The notes under the pieces are model-generated. The model had not been told where the DNA came from and searched no databases. It saw only the letters and a list, made by a program, of their open reading frames with translations. Of a stretch of DNA of 5,377 bases, positions 1 to 4,490 are shown in pieces (the first letter of the stretch is position 1; each line of letters opens with the position of its first letter). A program made the position numbers and the translations under genes. The stretch covers positions 1 through 5,377 of the forward strand of contig DASWTI010000225.1 in assembly GCA_036402215.1 (NCBI GenBank), written 5' to 3'. This stretch comes from DASXTS01 sp036402215. GTDB taxonomy: Bacteria > Actinomycetota > Actinomycetes > Mycobacteriales > Pseudonocardiaceae.

Positions 1-76
1 CGTCGTGGGCGAGCGCCTTGGGCATGCCGTAGCGGCGGCCGGCGCCCGCGGCCAGCAGCAGCCCGGCGACGCTCAC
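1..76 (-). CDS. MobA/MocA-like NTP transferase, N-terminal fragment (runs off the left edge)
   Basis: Only the first 25 codons are in the window. They begin at a GTG at 76-74 and encode a short start followed by GLLLAAGAGRRYGMPKAL. This is the nucleotide-binding signature (LAAGxGxRxGxxK, residues 8-20 here) of the MobA-like nucleotidyltransferases, which include the molybdenum cofactor cytidylyltransferase MocA. The start codon shares four bases (GTGA, 73-76) with the stop of the CoxG-like gene upstream, and AAGGA sits three bases before it, so the two genes are probably translationally coupled. In molybdenum hydroxylase operons such an enzyme makes the dinucleotide form of the cofactor, and the CoxG neighbour supports that role. 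With so little sequence, another sugar-nucleotide or MobA-type transferase remains possible. The family call is firm and the substrate is inferred. Confidence 0.8.
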   Translation of the reverse strand, partial: MSVAGLLLAAGAGRRYGMPKALAHD

Positions 77-645
77 GGGTCCTTGCGGCCGAACAGCCCG
101 CGCACCACGCCGAGCGTCACCCCGGCGGCGACCTCGACGGCCCCCGCGAGGCCGGTGTGCTCCGGGGCCTTCGCGGCGGTGGCCGCCGGGTCCGGTGCCT
201 CGTCGCCCAGGCTGGTGGCCAGGGCGGCGCTCGCCGACGTGACCATGCGGGCGCCCACCTCGGCGACCATCGAGCGCGCGATGCGGCCCCCGGTGGACGG
301 CGCCCGCAGGTCGGCCCGCACCCGGACCAGGCTGTCGCCGTCCTCGCCGGGCCGCACGGCCAGCGCCACCGAGGCCACCCACTCGCCGTCGCGGCGGTTC
401 ACCTCGACCCGCACCAGCTTGCGCTCCGGGTCCCGCAGCTCCATCCGCCCCACGCCGTGACCGACGACCGGCAGCAGCCCGAGCCGCAGCCGCACCGAGG
501 CGTGGAACGTGGTGCCGTCCCAGCTCGCCAGCGCCGCACCGGGCACCGCCGCCGCCACCTGGGCGGCATCGGTCAGCACCTCGAACGCGCGGTCGGGGCC
601 CACGGGCAGGGTGAACGCGCGGTCCAGCCGTACGGTTTCGTGCAC
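73..645 (-). CDS. CoxG-family SRPBCC protein (carbon monoxide dehydrogenase subunit G-like)
   Basis: The 190-residue product starts at a GTG at 645. Residues 1-145 look like one SRPBCC (START-like) domain of the CoxG family. The N-terminal strand ends in a DRAFEVLTDAAQVAAAVPG segment (residues 18-36), with the proline-glycine typical of CoxG at 35-36. A basic/acidic beta region and a long helix near residues 118-146 follow. An Ala/Pro linker (about 147-163) leads to a hydrophobic or amphipathic C-terminal segment (164-186) ending in basic residues, which could touch the membrane. CoxG proteins are encoded with CO dehydrogenase-type molybdenum hydroxylases and have been linked to their membrane association and to quinone delivery. 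The overlap with a molybdenum-cofactor-type nucleotidyltransferase gene agrees with this. The hydroxylase itself is not in the window, so its substrate is unknown; many relatives are not CO dehydrogenases. No clear ribosome-binding site precedes the start. Confidence 0.85.
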   Translation of the reverse strand: MHETVRLDRAFTLPVGPDRAFEVLTDAAQVAAAVPGAALASWDGTTFHASVRLRLGLLPVVGHGVGRMELRDPERKLVRVEVNRRDGEWVASVALAVRPGEDGDSLVRVRADLRAPSTGGRIARSMVAEVGARMVTSASAALATSLGDEAPDPAATAAKAPEHTGLAGAVEVAAGVTLGVVRGLFGRKDP

Positions 646-652
646 GTTCCGC

Positions 653-658
653 AGGCTA
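653..658 (-). promoter_or_regulatory. Candidate -10 box of the CoxG-like operon, leaderless spacing
   Basis: On the minus strand TAGCCT (a TANNNT -10 element) is followed by seven bases and then the GTG start at 645. No purine-rich Shine-Dalgarno sequence is present in those seven bases. This is the spacing expected if transcription starts at or next to the start codon, giving a leaderless mRNA, which is common in actinobacteria. No convincing -35 box is seen at the usual distance (around 676-681). The call rests on position and one short motif. Confidence 0.35.
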
Positions 659-758
659 CGGGTCGGGGTGACCCCTGCGGGTGAGCCGGGCGGGGTTCGG
701 GGTCCACTCAGGGCCGGGCCCCGATGGCGGCGGGCCCGGCCGGGCGGACGCTGGAGCC

Positions 759-1238
759 ATGACCGAGAACAGCTCCGCCGCCCCCGCCGCCACCCCGCAG
801 GACACCCCGCCGTACGAGCCGGCCGGCGCCCAGTTCCCGGGCGCCCAGTTCACCGGCACCCAGTTCACCGGCGCGCCGCACGCCGGCACGCAGTACCCCG
901 GCGTCGGCGGCACGCCGGACGGCGGCCCGTACACCCCCCACGACCAGGCGCGCGCCTCGTCCGGCTGGCAGGGCCAGCTCGCCGACCTGCGGTCCTCACC
1001 GGCCTGGCAGCAGACCCAGGCCACGGCAGGCAAGGTGTTCCGCCGGTCGCGCACCGACAAGATGATCTCCGGCGTGTGCGGCGGCCTGGCGCGCTCGCTC
1101 AAGGTGGACCCGAGCTGGCTGCGGCTCGGCCTGATCGCCGCCACCGTGCTCGGCTTCGGCGCCGGCGTGGTCATCTACGCCGTCTGCTGGGTTGTCGTAC
1201 CGATGGAGGACGACGCCTCGATAGCCGTTTCGCAGTAA
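759..1238 (+). CDS. PspC-domain small membrane protein
   Basis: The 159-residue product has two halves. Residues 1-93 are low-complexity and probably disordered, rich in Ala, Pro, Gly, Gln and Thr, with five 5-residue repeats of the AQFTG kind at 24-48. Residues 95-149 match the PspC domain: RRSRTDKMISGVCGGLARSL, then VDPSWLRLG, then a hydrophobic segment of about 27 residues (121-147) ending in VVVP. That is the usual PspC order of basic patch, GVCGGLA motif and membrane helix. In Enterobacteria PspC senses membrane stress with PspA/PspB. In actinobacteria such single-domain proteins are frequent and mostly uncharacterised, so I infer only a membrane-associated role with the N-terminal half in the cytoplasm. 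I chose the ATG at 759 because GGAG lies just before it and the MTENSS start is typical; the frame stays open back to 681. A hairpin terminator follows the stop. Confidence 0.85.
   Translation: MTENSSAAPAATPQDTPPYEPAGAQFPGAQFTGTQFTGAPHAGTQYPGVGGTPDGGPYTPHDQARASSGWQGQLADLRSSPAWQQTQATAGKVFRRSRTDKMISGVCGGLARSLKVDPSWLRLGLIAATVLGFGAGVVIYAVCWVVVPMEDDASIAVSQ
828..902 (+). repeat. Five tandem 15-bp coding repeats (A/T-Q-F/Y-T/P-G) in the PspC protein
   Basis: Five consecutive 15-bp units encode AQFPG, AQFTG, TQFTG, APHAG and TQYPG (residues 24-48 of the PspC protein). Units two and three are nearly identical in DNA (gCCCAGTTCACCGG and cACCCAGTTCACCGG), and unit four is the most diverged. The unit length matches pentapeptide repeats, but the residue pattern (Gln-aromatic-Gly) is not the A(D/N)LXX pattern of the pentapeptide-repeat superfamily. 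It looks like a locally duplicated, disordered linker. Confidence 0.75.
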
Positions 1239-1243
1239 CCGGA

Positions 1244-1270
1244 GGCTGCCCGGCACACCGCCGGGCAGCC
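1244..1270 (+). terminator. Hairpin terminator after the PspC gene
   Basis: Six bases after the stop codon lies a perfect 11-bp inverted repeat: GGCTGCCCGGC (1244-1254), a five-base loop, and GCCGGGCAGCC (1260-1270). Only three T residues follow (GCATTTCC), as is usual for terminators of GC-rich actinobacteria. Its position right after the PspC gene and before the protease leader fits intrinsic termination. Confidence 0.7.
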
Positions 1271-1319
1271 GCATTTCCGCGGCCGTTCAGGCAGTTCTCC
1301 CCGCCGGTGGATACCGCGC

Positions 1320-1343
1320 CGGACGCATTCTCCGTAGCGTCCG
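1320..1343. promoter_or_regulatory. Inverted repeat upstream of the protease gene, possible operator
   Basis: CGGACGC (1320-1326) and GCGTCCG (1337-1343) are perfect 7-bp arms ten bases apart, centred about 66 bp before the protease start. The spacing of about 17 bp between arm centres could suit a dimeric repressor. TAGCGT (1335-1340) within it resembles a -10 element but has no good -35 partner. In DNA of this composition a 7-bp match can arise by chance, so this is only a candidate. Confidence 0.25.
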
Positions 1344-1397
1344 CGTCGCTTTGCGTGATGCCCGAACCACGCCGGCGACCGACAGGAGAACCGCCCC

Positions 1398-2966
1398 ATG
1401 GCGACACCCCCCGTCCGCACCCGAACCGTCCTGGCCGCGCTGGCCGCAGGCGCCGTCGCCGCGACGGCAGCCGTGTCCCTCGCCCCCACCGCCGCCGGCG
1501 CGACCGGTGACGTGATCGGCGTGGCCGGCGCCACCGCCGTGCCGGACAGCTACGTCGTGGTGCTGAAGCAGTCCAGGACCACCGACGCGGCGGACGTCGC
1601 GGCCTCGATGGTGGCGGCCCACGGCGGCCAGGTGCGCGCGGTCTGGCGGCACGCCCTGCAGGGCTTCGCCGTCACGGCCTCGGCCGAGCAGGCCGCGAAG
1701 CTCGCCGGTGACCCGCGGGTGGACTTCGTCCAGCAGGACGTCGTGGTCTCGGTGGCCGGTACCCAGTCGCCCACGCCGTCCTGGGGCCTGGACCGCATCG
1801 ACCAGAACAACCGCCCGCTGAACAACAGCTACACGTACCCGAACACCGCGTCCAACATCACCGCCTACATCATCGACACCGGCATCCGCACCACCCACAC
1901 CGACTTCGGCGGCCGCGCCACCTGGGGGACCAACACCACCGGTGACGGCAACGACTCCGACTGCCACGGCCACGGCACGCACGTCGCCGGCACCGTCGGC
2001 GGCACGGCGTACGGCGTGGCCAAGGGCGTGCACCTGGTCGCCGTGAAGGTTCTCAACTGCGCGGGCTCCGGCACCACCGCGGGCGTCGTCGCCGGCGTGG
2101 ACTGGGTCACCGCCAACAGCCCCGGCCCGTCGGTGGCCAACATGAGCCTCGGCGGCGGCGCGCAGCCGGCCCTGGACACCGCGGTGGCCAACTCCATCGC
2201 CTCCGGCGTCACGTACGCCATCGCCTCCGGCAACTCGAACGCCGACGCCTGCGGCTTCTCCCCGGCGCGGGTCGCCACGGCGCTCACCGTGAACGCCTCG
2301 GACGCCAACGACGCGCGCGCCTCGTTCTCCAACTGGGGGACGTGCACCGACCTGTTCGCGCCCGGCGTGGGCATCACCAGCGCCTGGGCCACCGGCGACA
2401 CCGCCACCAACACCATCAGCGGCACCTCGATGGCCGCCCCGCACGTGGCCGGCGCCGCCGCGCTCTACCTGTCGGCCAACGTCAACGCCACGCCGGCCCA
2501 GGTCGGCGACGCGATCATCGGCGACGCCACGCCGAACGTGATCAGCAACCCGGGCACCGGCTCGCCCAACCGGCTGCTCTACGTGGACAACTACGACGGC
2601 CCGCCGCCGACCAAGGCCACGCTGAACCGCTACCGCGCGGGCTCCGACCACGCGAGCGGCACGTCGGCCCCGGCCGGCTACGCCCTGGAGGGTTCGTTCG
2701 GCACCGTCAACACCGTGGCCGGCGCCGGCACGCACCCGATCTACCAGTGCCGGGTCGCCGGCTGGGACTACATGACCTCGGTCGCCCCGAACTGTGAGGG
2801 CACCACGCTGGTCGGCGTCATCGGCTACCTGCTCGACGCGCCGGCGAGCGGCGCCAACCACGCCATCTACCGGTGCCGCGTCCCGGGCAACGGCAACCAC
2901 TTCGACAGCCCCTCCAGCAACTGCGAGGGTCAGGTCGTCGAGGGCATCCTCGGCTACTCGACCTGA
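1398..2966 (+). CDS. Secreted S8 (aqualysin/proteinase K-type) subtilisin-like serine protease with C-terminal repeat domain
   Basis: This is a complete 522-residue preproprotease. AGGAG at 1384-1388, nine bases before the ATG, supports the start. A signal peptide (residues 1 to about 35: RTR, then an Ala-rich hydrophobic core) is followed by an I9 inhibitor propeptide (about 48-118). The mature enzyme probably begins near A120/G121, where TQSPTPSWGLDRIDQ closely matches the aqualysin mature start. The catalytic triad is D160 (IIDTG), H192 (GHGTHVAGT) and S344 (SGTSMAAPHVAG), with oxyanion N279 in ASGNS. Cysteine pairs C189/C221 and C285/C316 have the 32 and 31 residue spacing of the two aqualysin disulfides. 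Residues 402-522 form an extra domain of three related repeats carrying C451, C466, C493 and C509. The protein should be exported, self-process its propeptide and degrade extracellular protein. The physiological substrate is unknown. The gene stands alone, and its 3' end overlaps the convergent SRPBCC gene by 13 bp. Confidence 0.95.
   Translation: MATPPVRTRTVLAALAAGAVAATAAVSLAPTAAGATGDVIGVAGATAVPDSYVVVLKQSRTTDAADVAASMVAAHGGQVRAVWRHALQGFAVTASAEQAAKLAGDPRVDFVQQDVVVSVAGTQSPTPSWGLDRIDQNNRPLNNSYTYPNTASNITAYIIDTGIRTTHTDFGGRATWGTNTTGDGNDSDCHGHGTHVAGTVGGTAYGVAKGVHLVAVKVLNCAGSGTTAGVVAGVDWVTANSPGPSVANMSLGGGAQPALDTAVANSIASGVTYAIASGNSNADACGFSPARVATALTVNASDANDARASFSNWGTCTDLFAPGVGITSAWATGDTATNTISGTSMAAPHVAGAAALYLSANVNATPAQVGDAIIGDATPNVISNPGTGSPNRLLYVDNYDGPPPTKATLNRYRAGSDHASGTSAPAGYALEGSFGTVNTVAGAGTHPIYQCRVAGWDYMTSVAPNCEGTTLVGVIGYLLDAPASGANHAIYRCRVPGNGNHFDSPSSNCEGQVVEGILGYST
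2616..2963 (+). repeat. Three-unit C-terminal repeat domain of the protease
   Basis: Three units of about 33 residues follow the catalytic domain. Unit 1 (about 407-438) has LNRYRAGSDHAS and GYALEGSFG. Unit 2 (446-478) has HPIYQCRVAGWDYMTS, then NCEGTTLVGVIGYL. Unit 3 (488-522) has HAIYRCRVPGNGNHFDS, then NCEGQVVEGILGYS. Units 2 and 3 each have two cysteines 15-16 residues apart, and unit 1 lacks both. Similar IYRC...NCEG...LGY repeats occur at the C-terminus of many secreted Streptomyces and myxobacterial enzymes and resemble the DUF5648-type repeat, from memory. A binding or surface-attachment role is plausible but unproven. One disulfide per cysteine-bearing unit is my inference. Confidence 0.7.
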
Positions 2967-3427
2967 GCCCCGGCCGGTGAGCGGCGTCCGGCACCCCGGG
3001 CGCCGCTCGCCAGCCGGTCGAGGCAGTCCCGCCAGCCCTGGGCGTGACCGTCCCGGGTGGCCGACGACGGATTGGCGCCGTGGGTGACGGTGACCAGCGT
3101 CCCGTCGCCCTCGGCGGCCAGCTCGACCAGCACGTGCGTCTCGCCCTCCTCGCCGTCCCAGCGCCAGCTCATGGCGAGCCGGGTGGGCGGCGTGACCTCC
3201 AGGTAGCGGCCGCGCACGCCCATGCCCATGGCGTCGCTGCGGATGACGTACTCGCCGCCCTCGCGCACGTCCAGCCGGTAGCTGGTGGCGAACCGCTCCG
3301 GCCAGAACCAGGCCGCCAGCTCCGCCGGGTCGGTGAACGCCCGGAACACGCGCTCCGGCGTGCCGGCGACGGTCACGGTCGCCACCACGGTCCGGTCGTC
3401 CGGCGTCCACGTGCGCACGCTGCTCAT
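2954..3427 (-). CDS. AHSA1-type SRPBCC protein, repressor-coupled
   Basis: The 157-residue product is a single SRPBCC domain of the Activator-of-Hsp90-ATPase (AHSA1/CalC) kind. Family marks are the helix PERVFRAFTDPAELAAWFWPE (24-44), the turn DVREGGEYVIRS (53-64), the strands GRYLEVTPPTRLAMSWRW (73-90) and the closing helix GHAQGWRDCLDRLA (127-140). Such domains bind hydrophobic ligands in a deep cavity; no catalytic role can be assigned. GAGGAG (3433-3438) lies five bases before the ATG, and the start overlaps the ArsR stop as ATGA, indicating coupled translation. ArsR plus SRPBCC is a widespread bacterial pair, presumably a regulated ligand-binding or detoxification unit. The last 17 or so residues (141-157, basic and Ser/Ala/Gly-rich) extend past the usual domain end and are largely encoded by the terminator hairpin of the convergent protease gene; the stop lies inside the protease coding sequence. 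Confidence 0.9.
   Translation of the reverse strand: MSSVRTWTPDDRTVVATVTVAGTPERVFRAFTDPAELAAWFWPERFATSYRLDVREGGEYVIRSDAMGMGVRGRYLEVTPPTRLAMSWRWDGEEGETHVLVELAAEGDGTLVTVTHGANPSSATRDGHAQGWRDCLDRLASGARGAGRRSPAGAQVE
2970..3017. terminator. 48-nt hairpin between and within the convergent genes, possible bidirectional terminator
   Basis: Starting three bases after the protease stop, the arms 2970-2991 and 2996-3017 form a 22-position stem around a four-base loop (2992-2995). The only defects are one C/A mismatch (2975/3012) and two G-T wobble positions (2978/3009 and 2987/3000); the central GAGCGGCG/CGCCGCTC block is perfect. No T-tract follows on either side, as in many actinobacterial terminators. 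The hairpin sits where the protease transcript should end. It also lies inside the last codons of the minus-strand SRPBCC gene. Confidence 0.7.
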
Positions 3428-3774
3428 GGGTTCTCCTCGTCGTCACGATCGTCGCCGTCCCGCGCCACGTGCCCGGCGAGGGCGGTGAGCCGGTCGGTCC
3501 AGAACTCGCGGTGCCGGTCCAGCCAGGTGGTCGCCGCGGCCAGGTTCTCCCGCCGCAGCCGGCACACCTGGTGCCGCCCGCGCCGCTCCCGCCGCAGCAC
3601 GCCCGCGCGCTCCAGCACCGTCAGGTGCTTCGACACCGCCGGCAGGCTCATGGCGAACGGCTCGGCCAGCTCCCCGACGGTGGCGTCGCCGCGGCCCAGC
3701 CGCGCCACGATCGCCCGCCGCGTCGGGTCCGCCAGCGCCCCGAACACGGAGTCCAGCACCTCACTCTTAACCAC
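3424..3774 (-). CDS. ArsR-family winged-helix repressor
   Basis: From a GTG at 3774 the product is 116 residues. It begins MVKSEVLD, then has the family signature FGALADPTRRAIVARL (11-26), followed by the winged helix-turn-helix TVGELAEPFAMSLPAVSKH (32-50) with recognition helix about 43-58 and wing LRRERRGRHQVCRL. A C-terminal helix WLDRHREFW and an acidic tail follow. It lacks the ELCVCDL metal-binding motif of ArsR/SmtB metal sensors and has one cysteine (C71), so it belongs to the non-metal branch usually paired with SRPBCC proteins. The stop overlaps the SRPBCC start. I prefer GTG 3774 because MVK...LD..F.ALADPTRR is the usual start in relatives, and because the upstream in-frame TTG at 3810 is the first codon-like triplet of a TTGACA -35 box. 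GTG 3759 is an alternative. It probably represses itself through the palindrome across its start. Confidence 0.88.
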   Translation of the reverse strand: MVKSEVLDSVFGALADPTRRAIVARLGRGDATVGELAEPFAMSLPAVSKHLTVLERAGVLRRERRGRHQVCRLRRENLAAATTWLDRHREFWTDRLTALAGHVARDGDDRDDEENP

Positions 3775-3783
3775 ACGGTTAAG
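3766..3783. promoter_or_regulatory. 18-bp palindrome, probable ArsR operator
   Basis: CTTAACC (3766-3772) and GGTTAAG (3777-3783) are perfect 7-bp arms separated by ACAC. It is strikingly AT-rich for this window. It overlaps the last bases of the predicted -10 box and the predicted transcription start, and the preferred GTG start codon lies in its centre. ArsR-family dimers typically bind imperfect palindromes of this size at their own promoters. Binding by this protein is inferred from position. Confidence 0.65.
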
Positions 3784-3810
3784 TCTTGAAGCGGCGTCGA
3801 TCGTTGTCAA
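3782..3810 (-). promoter_or_regulatory. Promoter of the arsR-SRPBCC pair
   Basis: On the minus strand a perfect TTGACA -35 box (3810-3805) is followed, after 17 bases, by AAGACT (3787-3782), a weak -10 with the conserved A2 and T6. Transcription would begin about seven bases later, near 3775, at or next to the GTG start at 3774, so the mRNA may be leaderless. The promoter lies in the 48 bp between the lipoprotein stop and the repressor start, giving the pair its own expression independent of the lipoprotein gene. Confidence 0.6.
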
Positions 3811-3822
3811 GCCCGGCCGGCG

Positions 3823-4440
3823 TCAGCCCGCGGGTTGCAGGGTCTCGTGCAGCCGGTCCAGGACGCCGAGCCAGGCGTCGTGCTCGTCCGGGCCGGTGAG
3901 CAGGCCGATGACCAGGTACGTCGCCGACTCGTCGCCCAGGTAGCGCAGGGTGGCCTCCCGGCGCTCGCCGTCACGGTCGTAGCGGTAGCGGATCTCCGCG
4001 CCGACCGCCCAGATGCCGTCCGGCCCGGACGGTCCGAGGTCGCGCGCGTCGACCTCCTCGAACCCGGCGGCCGCGGTCAGCCGCTCCAGCTCGGCGAGCG
4101 CCTCGTCCGCCGGGGCGCCGCCCACCGCGTCCATCCGGATCCGCAGGATGCGCCGCTCCTGCGGATCGTGCAGGTCCCACCAGCCCTCGCCGCGGACGAT
4201 CTCCGACCAGCCGACCGGGAGCTGCGCCGAGCCACCCGTCCAGGACCGGTCCTCGAAGTCCACCTCGGCCGGCCCGGCCGACGTCGTCTCGGTCCCCTCG
4301 GTCGACGTCGCCGTCTCGGTCTCCTCCACCCCGGCGGTGACCGGCCGTGCCGGGTCGTTCACGGAGGTGGGAGCACCGCACCCGGTGGCGAGGACCGCGG
4401 CGACGATCGCGAGCAGCACTCGCGCTCCGAAGTCGCTCAC
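3823..4440 (-). CDS. Predicted lipoprotein with kinase-ectodomain-like domain
   Basis: This 205-residue protein starts at a GTG at 4440, preceded by GGGGGA (4444-4449). A short basic-to-hydrophobic signal (residues 7-20) ends at a lipobox-like A-T-G-C with C21 as the lipidation site; the Ala at -3 is less usual than Leu. A Thr/Glu/Ser-rich linker (about 22-62) carries the protein away from the membrane. The domain (63-203) has the pattern PVGWSEIV, WWDLHDPQERRILRIRMD, a helix ADEALAELERLTAAAGFEEV, and RYRYDRDGERREATLRYLG, ending in a short helix. This order (W/GW, a 'dp..rr.lrI' strand, helix, paired strands) recalls the extracellular domains of some actinobacterial Ser/Thr kinases and DUF1795-like lipoproteins; I judge this from memory. 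It is divergent from a kinase gene across 50 bp, so a link to that signalling is plausible. No specific function is recognised. Confidence 0.75.
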   Translation of the reverse strand: MSDFGARVLLAIVAAVLATGCGAPTSVNDPARPVTAGVEETETATSTEGTETTSAGPAEVDFEDRSWTGGSAQLPVGWSEIVRGEGWWDLHDPQERRILRIRMDAVGGAPADEALAELERLTAAAGFEEVDARDLGPSGPDGIWAVGAEIRYRYDRDGERREATLRYLGDESATYLVIGLLTGPDEHDAWLGVLDRLHETLQPAG

Positions 4441-4478
4441 GTTCCCCCGTTCCGGTCAGAGCCCGCAGACCGCTCCGG

Positions 4479-4485
4479 CATGATA
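4479..4485. promoter_or_regulatory. Overlapping divergent -10 boxes between lipoprotein and kinase
   Basis: The sequence CATGATA reads CATGAT on the plus strand (4479-4484, 4 of 6 matches to TATAAT) and TATCAT on the minus strand (4485-4480, 5 of 6). On the plus strand, +1 would fall at the kinase ATG (4491), and no ribosome-binding site precedes that ATG, which would suit leaderless translation. On the minus strand it would give a leader of roughly 30 bases containing GGGGGA before the lipoprotein GTG. No convincing -35 boxes accompany either. Confidence 0.35.
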
Positions 4486-4490
4486 CGGCC

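Noticed and set aside
681..758. An upstream in-frame start that would extend the PspC protein by 26 residues
   Set aside because: The added residues are Gly/Pro-rich and unlike the family, and GGAG lies just before the ATG at 759.
828..902. Membership of the repeat in the pentapeptide-repeat superfamily
   Set aside because: The units lack the A(D/N)LXX pattern and there are only five, too few for a beta-helix.
73..3427. Two SRPBCC-fold proteins in one window as one functional system
   Set aside because: They belong to different families (CoxG and AHSA1), lie in separate operons and are separated by unrelated genes. Coincidence is the simpler reading.
1287..3446. A 719-codon open frame on the minus strand opposite the protease gene
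   Set aside because: Its product is Gly/Arg/Val/Ala-rich without family motifs and mirrors the third-position GC bias of the protease. The real genes here show full catalytic motifs and clear starts.
3775..3810. TTG start that would add 12 residues to the ArsR protein
   Set aside because: The TTG belongs to a perfect TTGACA promoter box, and relatives begin near MVK...LD.
3044..3943. A 299-codon plus-strand frame across the SRPBCC, arsR and lipoprotein genes
   Set aside because: It is Arg/Ser/Pro-rich with no recognisable domain, and three well-supported minus-strand genes occupy the region.
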